64,000 nucleotides of DNA from Cryptomeria japonica (Eukaryota > Streptophyta > Pinopsida > Cupressales > Cupressaceae), in contig NC_081408.1 in assembly GCF_030272615.1 (NCBI RefSeq), positions 61,872,614 to 61,936,613 of the forward strand, in the 5' to 3' direction. Numbering within the stretch: the stretch's first letter is position 1; every line of letters starts with the position of its first letter. The position numbers and the translations under genes are program-made. Positions 47,628 through 59,984 of the stretch are shown in pieces. Under the pieces are notes generated by a model that was not told the origin of the DNA, searched no databases, and was given only the letters and a program-made list of their open reading frames with translations.

Positions 47628-50600
47628 GATCAGCGTGATCATGAATCTGTCAATGTAACAACCCGCACTCAGAAATATGTCTTGAAGGGACATACTGCAC
47701 CTACAACTACCACACCTAAAATCCAATATGACTTGGTTAACCAACTACGCAAGACTCCAGCTCAGATATCTATCCTAGAATTATTAAAACTATCACCCAA
47801 GTACAAAGACATATTGGAGCAAGCATTATTGGAAACAAATGTACCTCAAAATCTGGATACAAACAGATTTCAAGCCATGGTCACCCATATGACAGAATCT
47901 CATAACCTCACCTTCTCAGAGCATGACAATACCTCATTAAGTCATCCACATAATACCCCTCTCCATATTGAAGTCATTGTTTGCAAACACCGAGTCAAGA
48001 GAGTCCTAATAGATGGAGGAGCTAGTCTTAATATATGTACTTTAAAGCTTATCCGTGCATTAGGCTTCTCAGAAGAATCTATTGATCCTTGCAAAAAGAT
48101 TACCATAAAAGCATATGATGATGAGGAAAGGTCCTCTAAAGGCATAGTCATATTACCTATTCAAGTAGGCCCAGTACAAAAAGATATTATTTGTCAAGTC
48201 TTAGATATTGATCTAACCTACAATATTTTGTTAGGACGACCCTGGATACATGAAATGTAAGCAGTCCCTTCTACATATCACCAGTGTGTCAAGTTTCTTT
48301 ATGATGGACAAGAAATCTCCATATCTGCTGATCATAATCCATTTCAACATTGCAATGCAATGGGGGCAGCCCAGGACAGTTTGGTTCCTCATAATAGAGA
48401 AAAGCAGCAATCTTCAACATCAGATCCACAAACAGCAAAATCGAACTCCTTATGGGGAGACTTCAAGCAAAAAATGCAAATCAAAGACCAAGGCATGGGA
48501 GAATACTCTTTGGAGCCTTTATGTTTGGCCAAATTGGCCACCTCACCTAGATCGCATGGTTTGCCTACTACATCAACACAACTGGCTACTCAGCCCATCA
48601 ATAAATTTGATGGTACTTTCATCCAATTGGGTACTCTAGCACATGAATCATAAGACAAAGATATTCTTAGCTAGTTATACAAAGATGAAGAAGAAAATCA
48701 TAGAGCAGCTACTCTGGACATTGTTCTACCAACACACATGTATGGAAAAGGCTACTTAATCATGAAGCAAATGGGATATGATGGTAAAGGACCCATTGGC
48801 AAACGCAAAGAGGGAGTTACCGAACCTATCGATCTTCCTTCACAACCTAGAAGAAACAAACTAGGATTGAGTTCTAAACTCATGTTCCTATTAAAGCAGC
48901 CGCCTCACCTACCTATCAAACCTCCATGGAAGGAAAAGAAGAAGTACAAAGAAGAATCCTGGCAGGAAGCACTTTTTGAATCAGCAGAAACAATCCGCAA
49001 GGCACGGGAACGTCAAGATCAGAAGTTACATCAGAAAAAACTTCTAAGTCATAGGAAGGCCCTATCTGTAGCATTAGCTCATATTCACACACCAATATCT
49101 CAAGAACAAATCAGGACATCTTCAAATACCATTATTCCTCCCCGAAGAAGCACAGTCTATGAACAAATCCAGCAAGTAGAAGATGGATCTGATACAGAAT
49201 CAACACAAAATATCAAAATAGTATCTATCATCAAAGATTTGTTTTCACCGTACAACACACCTGTTTACAGCACAGATAGAATCTGGGATGATACCTATGA
49301 AATAGATTCCAATGAATATGAATGGGGTACCTGCTCTGATGCTACTACTGATATCCTGGATGATACTGATTCTATATCCCTTTCTTTGGAAGAACATAAT
49401 ATAGAGGATAGACCTCTTGAATTTGGACCACAACATATCTATGACGCTCCAAAAAGTGAATAGAAACATTATGAACAAATCTATGTGGAAGACGATACCA
49501 TTGAGGACCTCGACGCAATCCTAAATTTCTTTAAACCAAAAACCCAGCACGATGCAAATTCTATCCTAACACTTACGGTAGCCGAACTTGATCCACCCAA
49601 CGATTCCTTACCACTTGTCTTTCCTGACCTCATCGACTGGGATGAACCTGAAACAAGTGATATACCTATTTTCTCAGATGATGCATCTATTGTCCATTAC
49701 CTATGTACTGTAAATCCGAAAACAGGCTCTACCAGTGAACGAAATAATGATATCTGTCAATCAGGGAGTGCCAAGTCTCTCAGTCACAAAAATGCATCAA
49801 ATAATGAATCTAATGCTGAAAACCAGTCAATGGCAGCTCTAGATCATAAAAAAGTAAAAATAAAGGACGCATCGGAGGGTGAAAACCTTTTTAAGGCACC
49901 TAACGATGGGAGACTTGACACCCTTCCTGAGCACTTTCATGAGCGATCACCCATATTGATTGAGCCTACTCAATCAATCAACATTCGTACCACAGAAGCC
50001 GCCAGAAATATACATCTTGCAGAATCTCTGACAGAGGCAAAAAGATCAGCATTCATCATCTTCTTTAAAGAACAACAAATCAACTTTGTTTGGTCATATG
50101 CTGATATGCCTGGAGTAGATCCACACTTAATCATGCATCACTTGTCCATCTCTACCAGAGTTAAGCCAGTCAAGCAAAAGATACGAAAGATGAATCCACA
50201 GGTGGCACTCATGGTCAAAACTGAACTAAAAAAATTATTAGACGTCGGATTCATCCGACCCATTGACTATGCAGAGTGGATATCCAATATCGTTCCAGTA
50301 TCAAAACCGGATGGTAGTATCAGAATATGCACTGACTTCAGAGACGTCAACAAAGCTTGTCCCAAAGATGACTTTCCTCTGCCAAGTATCGACTTAATCG
50401 TAGATCTCACAGTAGGCCATGCAATGCTCTCACTAATGGATGGTTTCTTAGGCTATAACCAAATCAAGATAGCTCCTGAAGATCAAGATAAAACAGCATT
50501 CACCTGTCCTTGGGCGACGTACTGTTGGAATGTTATGCCTTTTGGCTTAAAAAATGCGGGAGCCACTTATCAAAGAGCAATGACAACCATATTCCATGAT

Positions 50601-53246
50601 ATGATGCACACATTTATGGAAGACTATGTGGATGATTTACTAGCAAAATCCTTCACTAGAGCTGAACATCTCGACATCCTAACAAAGATCTTTGATCGAT
50701 TGCAAAAATTCCAAGTCTGACTCAACCCTAAGAAGTGTGTCTTCGGGGTTACATCAGGCAAGTTACTAGGCTACATAGTATCAGCTAAAGGTATTGAAGT
50801 TGATCCAGCAAAGGTACAAGCCATCATGGACATGCCACCACCAAAGAATATCAGTCAACTTAGATCTCTACAAGGACGACTTCAATCAATCAGGCGATTC
50901 ATCGCTCAACTAGCAGATAAAAGTCTGCTATTTAACCACTTGCTACACAAAAATGTACCGTTCAGATGGGAGACTAAGTGTGCAGAATCTTTTTACCAAA
51001 TTAAACAGTACCTGATGAATCCACCGGTTCTAGTACCACCAGTTGCTGGAAAGCCTCTTATACTATATAGCTCAACAACAGATATTTCACTAGGGGCACT
51101 ATTGGCACAAGAAGATCAACAGGGAAAGGAACGCGCCATATACTACATCAGTAGAACATTGAATGGCTATGAGCTCAACTATACATTCATTGAAAAAGCT
51201 TGCCTAACAGTATTCTTTGCATCTCAGAAATTCCGACATTACATGCTAGCACACACCATAAAGCTAGTGGCAAAAATTGATCCTCTCAAATATCTACTCA
51301 GCAAAGCTGCTCTTACAAGCCGATTGGCTAAATGGGTCATGATTCTCAGTGAATTCGACATCCAATACACAGAAAGATGAGCTATCAAAGGACAAGAAAT
51401 TGCATATCAGTTGGCCGAAGCATCGCTACCAGGCAAACAAACCATGGAGGTTGAATTTCCAGACAGGGATGTACTCGCTCTTTCTACTAAACAATGGACC
51501 CTATACTTTGACGGATCCTATACTCAACATGGTTCAGGTGCCAGCATTCTGTTCATCACTCCTAAAGGACACACTATGCCAAAATCATACAGACTTATGT
51601 TTCCATGCACAAATAATGTGGCTGAATATGAAGCACTGGTCATAGGCATCAAAATGGCCGTAGAATGGAAAATCACAGAGTTAAAAGTCTATGGAGACTC
51701 ATAACTGGTCATTAATCAAATTAATAACAATTATCAGACAAAGGACGACAAGCTACTACCTTACAAACGAATGGTGGATGACTTCAAACAGTATTTTGTG
51801 CACATCACCTTCGAGCAAATACCAAGGTTGAACAACAAAGTAGCCGATGCAATGGCTACAATCGCTTCACTACTACAAATTCCTGAACAACAGAGTCGTT
51901 ATGAGTTCCTGGTAGAGCAACTGTTCTCCCCTGCCTATGACCACTCCGAATCCCATGTTATCTATGCCTTGACTGGTTCCGATTCTCTACTATATGGACC
52001 AATATACGACTACCTCAAGCATAATATCTTACCCATTGACCAATCCCGTAACCAAAAATGTAACTTTATCCGACAAGCTTCCCATTACACCCTTACCGCT
52101 GATACTCTATATCGTCGAGGTCTCGATGGTACTCTTCTTTGTTGTCTTGATCGTAATGATTCCGGTTTGGCTTTACACGAGCTTCATGAAGGTATTTGTG
52201 GCACACATTCAAGTGGCACTACTCTTGCTAAAAAGCTTCTAAGGATGGGATACTACTGGCCTACAATGGAGAAAGATTCATATCACTTTGCCAAGAAATG
52301 TCCTAAATGCCAAATCCATGGTAATCTGATACATGCACCAGCACAGGAACTGCAGCCCTTTACAACATCCTGGCCCTTTTGTCAGTGGGGACTGGACCTA
52401 GTTGGCAAAATTCATCCATCCTCTTCAAATGGACACAAGTTCATTATAACAGCAACAGAATACTTTACCAAATGGATCGAAGCAGTTCCCATGACCACAG
52501 TGACCGGGAAACAAATTGCCTCTTTTATCCTAAATTATCTGATCTGTAGATATGGTATTCCAAGTTCAATCATCACAGATAATGGACGGCCCTTCAAAAA
52601 TCAAGATGTCCAAGAACTATGTGAAAAATTCAAAATCCAACATCGATTTTCTACACCATACTACCCACAGGGAAATGGTCAAGCAGAAGCATCTAACAAG
52701 ACAATCCTAAAAATCCTCAAGAAAACAGTGAATGATGCAGGCAAAGATTGGCATGTACAACTCAATCCAGCACTTTGGGCATACAGGACCAGCATTCACA
52801 CACCTACAGGAGCAACACCATATTCATTGGTATATAGATCAGAGGCTATTTTACCCTTAGAGGTAGAAATTCCATCTCTTAGAGTCTCTCTGAAAGGTTT
52901 AATCCCTGATGAAGAGTATCGAGTTAACCGATTGCAAGAACTGGAACTATTAGATGAAAGACGCCAACATGCTTATACTCATCTCAAAGCATATCAGCAA
53001 CGCATGTGCAGGAGCTACAATCACAAGGTCATTCCTCGCAACTTCAAGGTTGGTGATCTAGTCCTCAAAGAAAATCCAAGAAATCAACAAGATCGAGAAA
53101 AGAAAGGGAAATTTGAACCTGATTGGTTGGGTCCCTATGTCATCATATCAGTCTATGGATCAGGTGCCTATCAGCTAACAAATTCTGAAGGAGATGTGCT
53201 CGATGATCCAATTAACAGTATTCATTTGAAGAAGTACTATACTTAA
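47628..53246 (+). pseudogene. T3: pol (protease, G-patch-like, RT, dual RNase H, integrase), Tat lineage
   Basis: The reading frame is the same as gag throughout, with no frameshift. Protease: VLIDGGASLNIC (48003-48038). G-patch-like: YGKGYLIMKQMGYDGKG (about 48741-48790). Linker with DSNEYEWG (about 49305). RT: NKACPKDDFPLP (about 50350), MPFGLKNAGATYQRAM and YVDD (50625-50636). First RNase H about 50990-51330. Second RNase H: LYFDGSYTQHGSG (about 51500), NNVAEYEAL and KVYGDS. Integrase: H/H/C/C zinc part (about 52180-52320), WGLDLVG (about 52390), ITDNGRP (about 52575), QGNGQAEAS (about 52675), ending HLKKYYT before TAA at 53244-53246. Stops: 48258 TAA, 48651 TAA, 48672 TAG, 49461 TAG, 50718 TGA, 51378 TGA, 51702 TAA. 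Nearly all are single C-to-T or G-to-A steps from the residue seen in T2 (e.g. DSQLVI, HKMQAVP). Confidence 0.95.
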
Positions 53247-54628
53247 GGTAGCCTAGTGCACGGAAAAAGCCAAAAAGCCAAAAAAAAAATAAAAAATCAA
53301 AAAATCCAGAAAAAGCAAAAATACAAAGTACAATAAAAACAAACAGTGAAAACCTGGTAAACAGGCACCCTTGTGAAAGACCGGCTTCTCTATCTATATC
53401 CATGCCATTTTATCCATCAAAACACTATCGGCCATCGCCCGACACTTAACATATCTCCATTCAGGACATACTTAGCGTAGTCACTATCCTGGGTTATCCA
53501 TCTGTATCTATTCTCTTATCGCATACCACCATGACTTGAAATCACTATATGTATTCAAAATCAAGAGGCACACTCAGCTAGGGGCATGTAAATCGTATCA
53601 ATCTTGCAAACATTCAAAGACATCAAGACTAGATGCAAAACTCGACAGCATGACATCCAACAAGCACAACTACGCTTCATCACAACAACCAAAACACAAA
53701 CAATACACAAGAATCTCAAGGATGGATGATTTTCTGAAGTACTAAATGTTGCATTATAGCATCAATGTCTTGATTATTTTGCATTTTGAACTTTTTAAAT
53801 TATTGGAATCTTCTCCTTATCTCATAAATAGCTTCAAAGCTAGAGATCATGAGGAACTTCCAATATTTTCTTAGTCTTCTGTCTGGGAGGTGATCACTTG
53901 TACTGTGTGAATACATGCCTCATGACGTGATCCATCGAATATCACTGAAGGCTTGATTCCACTTCACGCATACAAATGATCAAATCTTGTCTATTTACGC
54001 AATATGCACTCAGGTCATCCTGGTTCAATTATACCTTGACGCTTGTGCTATCTTGCAAAATCAAATATCATGTAAATTTTTCTCAGTTCATTATGGTTCA
54101 ATTATACCATTATGCTTGTATAAATTTTCAACATATCCAAAAATCAATAAATGCTCCATGATGATATTTACAAAGAAAGCAAATAAATGGCTATATCGAA
54201 TGGCAAATACAGAATGAGAGATGCTCCAAAGACAATTAGTGGCATATCATTTTACAATTAGTGGCATATCCTTTTACAATTAGTTACATATCATTCTTAT
54301 ATCATTCATTACATACCATTTTGCATCATTATTACATCATTTTTTTTTACATCATATCATATTACAATTAGTCACATATTAAATCATACATCTCATTTTC
54401 AAGATACATCTCACAGCATATCAAAGCATACATCCTGCATCATACATTACATCATCATATGACAAAGAACTAGCACACATAAACATGCATCCATCTACAC
54501 ATCACATGATCAAAAATGGTGCCATCCATATATATATCTCAAACATGATCCAAAATATACAAAATATGTCAAAACTGTGTCCAGTACAAAGAGTACAATG
54601 CTCAATAATACAACAGAGACCATGTCTC
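53247..54628. other. T3: non-coding spacer after pol
   Basis: It opens with an A-rich run, then AAACCTGGTAAACAGGCAC (about 53350), shared with T2. Near 54231-54300 ACAATTAGTGGCATATC-type units repeat two to four times. From 54300 to 54620 the sequence is rich in CATATCAT, CATTACAT and similar words. Short frames have no family signature. The 3' ends of the two convergent transcripts should fall here. Confidence 0.5.
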
Positions 54629-57600
54629 TCAAGTATGACTATCTCCTGACGGAGATGGTCTCACTCTAGCTGCACCCGCCCCTGGATCTCCAGGAGGGTC
54701 TTGTCTCGCTCCAGATACACTCACCCCTGGATCTCCAGGAGGGTCCTGTCTCACCGGCCCCGTCACACCTCGGCTCTCCGATCGTGTCCCAGCAGTTCGA
54801 GATCGACTCGATCTCGACTGTGCAAAGCTCTCCACTCGTCGATCTCAAGGTACTACAGCCTCATAATGCCGCCTATAATACTCAGCCTCCTGCACTCTCT
54901 GCATCAGCTCTCTAAGGGTGTCTCTCAATGGACCACCTGCTGCTGCTCTCTGCACCATCGCCAAGGCCTCCTCCGCTCGTCCTCGCCGCTCTATCTCAGT
55001 ATCTCTCTCAGTGGTCAACTGAGAAATCTACCGCTGATAGGTCAAAATCTACGCCTGCAGCTGCTGAACGGTAATCTGTAGGGTCCGGATCTGTGCATCC
55101 TCCACATGACCTGGCACTCAAACCCGCAGTGGTCCCTGTGCTGGAGGAACCCCTCCCACTCACCCTGTCCTTGGTACTGGAGGTGGGAGTATATCTACCC
55201 TCCTCCTCTGAGCTGGTCTCACCATCTCCTCCTCACCCCCCACTGCCGCCAAAACCTCCGTCACTCTCCCCTCTCTCTCGGCTCTGATAGCCAATCCTCC
55301 TCTCCCCCTCTCAATCCTCCCCTGCCGTACCACTCTCTCCACACCTCTACCTCCCCGCCTCCCTCTAGCTCCTCTAGCTCCTCCATCCTCTCCATCCTCT
55401 CCATCATCCCCCCGTCTCCCTCCTCCCCATCCGAATCAAATGCTGGCCTCATCTCCTCTGGATCTGAGATCCTCGCCACTGCCCGCGTAGTAAACAAACA
55501 GGCGAACTCCTCTGTCATCTCGGCATCCTGTATCTCTGGGGCATAGTCTCAGGCCTGCCCAGCTAACCTTGTAAACTCCTCTATCGCCACCGCACTGTCA
55601 ATAGTCAGCCCCCAATTAGCCACATCCTGCTGCCTCCGTGCATAAAGGCACGCTCCCTGAGGAATTCCCTGCTGGCGCTCGAATTGCCGCAAAACTCGGG
55701 TCACCAAAAATCGCTCAATAACGAACGGGGTCCTCCCAATCAGATACCTCATCATGAATACAAAAGGCATCTCTATCCCATCCTCTGCCCATACCTCACA
55801 ATCTGTATATGGTCTCTAGGTGACCGTATCAATATCATCAAAAACCCTCCTCCAATGCTCTAGTTTGCCTAGCTTACGCTAGACAACTAGACCTCTATAT
55901 CCGTAGGCATATGCTACACTTACAGGCCTGTCTCTATCCGCCAATGGCCTCGCTGCTGGAATGTGCTCCCAGCACCATACCTGTAATAATGTCATGCCAG
56001 CTGATAAACTGCCGTAACCGAGGTATACTACCTCATGAAGGCTCCTGTAAAGATGCGCCAGCATCGCTGACCCCCATGAAAATCTCCACCCCTATGTCAC
56101 CATCTGCTCCAAAACCAGCCCCCATCCCACTGAAAATCCCTTTGACCTGTGATCAGGACAAAGGAATCCCCCAATGAATCCTGCCAATACAGATGGTAGC
56201 GGTGCATAATCCAGATCCAAAAACTCCTACCAGGGGATCTCATATCCATAGATAGTCTTATCATGAAATATGTGGCACAGTGCCTCTGTGCCGCCCTCCT
56301 CTGATTTCTCGTAGGGTAGCAGTGCCCCTACCACAGGAATGCGCAAAATCCGGTAGCAATCCTCTGGTGTCACTGTTATCTCTCCAGTGGCAAAATGAAA
56401 GGTGTTCGTGTCGCTATGCCACCTCTCTGCCAATGCTGTCAAAAGTCCCCGGTTCATAGTAAACTGAGGCATATCTAGAAGAGAGGACAATCCACATCTC
56501 TCTATAATGTCCAAGTCTGCCTGTGACAATCTCGGTATCAGTGTCCATGGTCTCGAGAATCTCTCCCTTGACTGCACAATACCCAATCGCTCCTGTCGAC
56601 AAACAAAAACATATCCAATATCAGTTTCCACATCAACACAAAGATATCAAAATCAAACTTACATCAACAACATGAAACCATTTGCTCATCTACAATCAAA
56701 GTTCAAAATCATATCATTTCATATCAACTTGTAACACAACTCAAGTTCTTCAAAAACCATATCAAAACTTGTAAAACAACTCAAGTTTCCCACCCATATC
56801 AAAACTTGTAAAACAACTCAAGTTTCCAACCCATATCGGCTTGTAAAACAACTCAGGCTTTCCCACACATTGAACTTGAAACAGACCAATGCAAATACAT
56901 CATATTCTGATCACAACAAATAGATTGATATCTATACATAACTTAGAAAATTGCACATCAAAACAAGTTATACAAATACTCATCTTGGGTAAATTCATCA
57001 CGACAAGCACACAAAACACATTTTCAACTCGGCCAAAACTGCAAAAATTTTCTGATGTGCTAAAACAGATCTTCAATGCGCTAAAACACCCCCACGCGCT
57101 AGGCTGTTTCTCCTACGCGCTAATCTATCTATCCTATGCGCTAGACTCTATCTACGCGCTACTCTTTTCCTCCACTGCACTACCTAACCTGTCATATGCG
57201 CTAGACTCTGTCTACGCGCTAATATATCTCTCCTAGGCGCTACCCGTTTAACCCTATGCGCTAGGTTATCCCTATGCGCTAAATCCCCTTCCCTAAGCGC
57301 TACCATTTTAGCCCTATGCGCTAGGTTATTCCTACGCGGTAAATCCCCTTTCCTATGCGAACCCCGGTGGCTCCTATGCGCTAGGTTAGTCCTACGTGCT
57401 AACCTGTGGATGCGACGCGCTACCCGACACTGTACATGCACTGTTCTACGTGCACGCGCTAACCTAAAAATCCTATGCGCTAACCAACATTTTCAGACGC
57501 GACCCCTAAATTTAAAAGTTGATGCGCTACTCTACACTGCGTATGCGCTATAACAGACCCTAAACGCGCTAAAACGAAATATCCGAACTTTGAAAATTAA

Positions 57601-57733
57601 AAAATGCCTAACAATGACAAAACAAAAAGTCAAAAAGAGGTCAAAAACGTTGACTTACTGGTGGTCCATGCGCTACAAGCCTCCGGTACCTCCAAATGTG
57701 CTCGAAACGGTGTCTGTGATAAGGAATCGACAT
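54629..57733 (-). pseudogene. T3: antisense Plant Mobile Domain (PMD) gene, two exons
   Basis: Exon 1 is 57733-57659 on the minus strand: 25 codons beginning MSIPYHRHRF and ending HGPP, followed by a perfect donor GTAAGT. Exon 2 starts at 56592 after the pyrimidine-rich acceptor TTTGTCGACAG, in phase 0, with ERLGIVQSRERF. PMD text follows: RLSQADLDIIERCGL, MNRGLLTALAERWHSDTNTF, EITVTPEDCYRILRIPVVG (about 56560-56320), MLAHLYRSLHEVVYLGYG (about 56064) and RYLIGRTPFVIERFLVTRVL (about 55750). An acidic stretch, a frameshift near 55290, a coiled coil (about 55080-54880) and a tail with a duplicated QDPPGDPG end at TGA 54629. Stops in exon 2 are TAG at about 56224 and three more sites, and TGA near 55548. 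Codon lengths of exon 1 are identical in T2. PMD identity is firm; the exon model is inference. Confidence 0.8.
57060..57483 (-). repeat. T3: 60-bp-phased GCGCTA array inside the antisense intron
   Basis: The C of the core falls at 57060, 57081, 57099, 57120, 57141, 57159, 57180, 57201, 57219, 57240, 57261, 57279, 57300, 57321, 57339 (GCGGTA), 57360 (GCGA), 57381, 57399, 57420, 57441, 57459 and 57480: 22 positions with steps 21, 18, 21 repeating in an exact 60-bp period. Register then breaks, and scattered cores continue to about 57570. Spacers are pyrimidine-rich (CCTA, TCTCC) on the plus strand. The core is TAGCGC or TAGCGCAT on the minus strand, the sense strand of the PMD gene. Confidence 0.95.
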
Positions 57734-57808
57734 TTTCTCTCCAGAGCAAATTCTCTTTCTTCACAAGTCAACAAAGCACAAATGAACCTAATTTGACCCC
57801 TTTTCCCC

Positions 57809-57815
57809 TTTTATA
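57809..57815 (-). promoter_or_regulatory. T3: candidate TATA box for the antisense PMD gene
   Basis: The minus strand reads CTTATAAAAG. It lies 76 bp upstream of the proposed ATG at 57733, matching T2 (77 bp). A start about 30 bp downstream would give a leader of roughly 45 bases, then the 25-codon exon 1. Confidence 0.6.
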
Positions 57816-58129
57816 AGAGGAAAATGAAATTAGGGTTAGCCAACTGGCCCTGTAATAATGGTCGCGGTCTCCCCTATACCAAAACAGCTATAACTTATCA
57901 GGAGATGAATCAATCTACACACTTTTTTTATACACAACATCCTACACATCATACTAACTTTATCACATTAAATCAAAAATTTTCAAAATTGATTCATCTC
58001 CCGAGGGGGCATCACACATCAAATCTGGGGCACAACTTGCAAATAAAAGAGCGACACAAATTGCATTTGATCATAAATCATGATAAGGCATCATTTTCTT
58101 TGAAATAACATGTGCACACACGTCACTTC

Positions 58130-58143
58130 AAAGAGGGGCAAAA
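58130..58143 (+). other. T3: polypurine tract (PPT)
   Basis: AAAGAGGGGCAAAA abuts the TG of the 3' LTR. A second purine run, CCGAGGGGGCAT (about 58001-58012), lies about 120 bp upstream, as in T2. Confidence 0.88.
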
Positions 58144-59589
58144 TGTAGATGTATAAAAATGACCATATTCCTAAATGAATATTTTATGTTCATTTCTCTA
58201 TTTGATTAAATCCAATTTAATTAAATTATCCACATTCTTCTATTTTATTAAATAAATTACTCAATTTATTTAAATTAAATTCACTATACCATTTAATGAA
58301 TAAATCATTTTATTCAATTAAATCCCCCTATCCACTTTTAATTAAATTCAAATTTAATTAAATAGTTATCCTAAATTGAATAAATCATATTTATTTAATT
58401 TCTCCAAATTGCAACCAAATTGAATGAAAATCATTTAATTCAATTAAATCCTATTATCCCCCCATCCACTTGCAAAATCCCAAACCCCTTCCTAATCCCT
58501 TCTAGAATCTTCAAATCGCTTCTAATTAACCTAACCCTCCTCTAAACTTTGTCACATCCCTAAGCAAAGGGAAGTCACTTCTCAAAAACCTTAAAGTCTT
58601 TGATAACCATTGAAGGTTTTCAACCTTCAACCACTAAAAACCTCAAAGTCTTTGAAAACCATTAAAGGCTTCCAACCTTCAACCACTTAATCCCTAAAGT
58701 CTCCAATAACCATTAATGGTTAATTCAAACCTTCCCACATGGTTAAAACATTTGTTTTGACTAAACCTCTATCCAACCCAAGGGTCTCATCAAGTCATTA
58801 ATGCTTTGACCATGATTATCTCTTAATCATTTGCACAAAGGTTTATCTTTGGATTAACTCTTAATCCAATGGGTAAGCCTAACTTAGACTTGACCCTTAG
58901 CCTTTAGATAACCATGAGGTCTTCTCAGGCCTTTAATACCTCCAACCTCTTCTCTCAACCCAATCCTATGTTGACACTTGTCACCATTTCATTGGTACAA
59001 ATTGTGCACATGGATCCCCAACTTTCAAACCTGGCCCTTGATTAAACCTTTCAATCCTGACCATCCATTGCCCTGTTTTTGTTATAAATAGAGCTCTCAT
59101 TCCTCCATTCTTAACAATCATATTTCAAATTTGAAGCATTATACTTATGCTCAAATACTTTCAAGCTTTTTCATCATCTTTATGCTCTTCATTTAGCCTC
59201 TTTTAGATCAAATATGCATGCTTAGATTACTTTCTTTATCATTTTAGTTCAATCATAGACTAAATATAGTATGATAGGATAGTATTCATACTAACCTCGC
59301 CATCTTATCATCTAGTTTATTGCATTTTTAGCATCATACATAGCTTCATATCTATTTCATACTAAATCTATTTGCCATCCCTAAACCATTTTGCTCAGTG
59401 ATCTGAGAGCAAAAACATTGGTTTGAGGGACATTGTGAGATAGAGAACCATGGGACCCTCGTTGGGAAGCTGAGTAACACTACGTTACTCCATAGCTTGC
59501 ATCAAGAAGTCCTCTGTGTGTGTGTGGACTAGTATTTAACTAAATTTTCACATATTAAGTTTTATTCGCCCACTTTTCTCGCATATACA
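58144..59589 (+). repeat. T3: 3' LTR
   Basis: About 1446 bp, opening TGTAGATGTA and ending GCATATACA. It pairs with the 5' LTR at 41098. It lacks the 22-base segment present in the 5' copy. TATAAATA lies at 59083-59090. High identity to its partner makes T3 the youngest dated insertion in the window. Confidence 0.93.
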
Positions 59590-59909
59590 TATCACCAATG
59601 ATCTTCATCAAAAGCTCTATCAGTGAAACCCTCATTGGAACCACAAGCCAAGCTTCCAAGCATCAAGGATAGCATCTGATCATCAGACCAAAACCAACTT
59701 ACTAAATATGAACATGAGTATCATGAATAAGACAATTCCATAACCAAATCATACCGGAGCCTACTAGATCATGTTAGATCCAAACCAACTAGAAACTACT
59801 CAACCTACCAGGACCAAAAGGGTGCCAGTAAATCATCCAAATAGTTAGTGTTGACATCAATGATAAAATATCAATGAAACACACAATCAATTCCTCCAAA
59901 TGGCCAACA
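59588..59909 (-). repeat. C2: 5' LTR, distal part beyond T3
   Basis: It resumes the C2 LTR interrupted at 41097, opening CATATCACCAATGATC, and ends CCAACA at 59909. It matches 35150-35471 of the left LTR. CAAAA (59910-59914) follows as the right target duplication. Confidence 0.9.
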
Positions 59910-59984
59910 CAAAACACAATATAAAAATATAAATTCCAAACATATCATATATGATAGATAAACTATTAGATTGAATGACATTAC

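Noticed and set aside
57184-57441. 85-codon minus-strand frame rich in HRxxLARR
   Set aside because: Same cause: phase-locked repeats keep a frame open. The spacers diverge without regard to codons.
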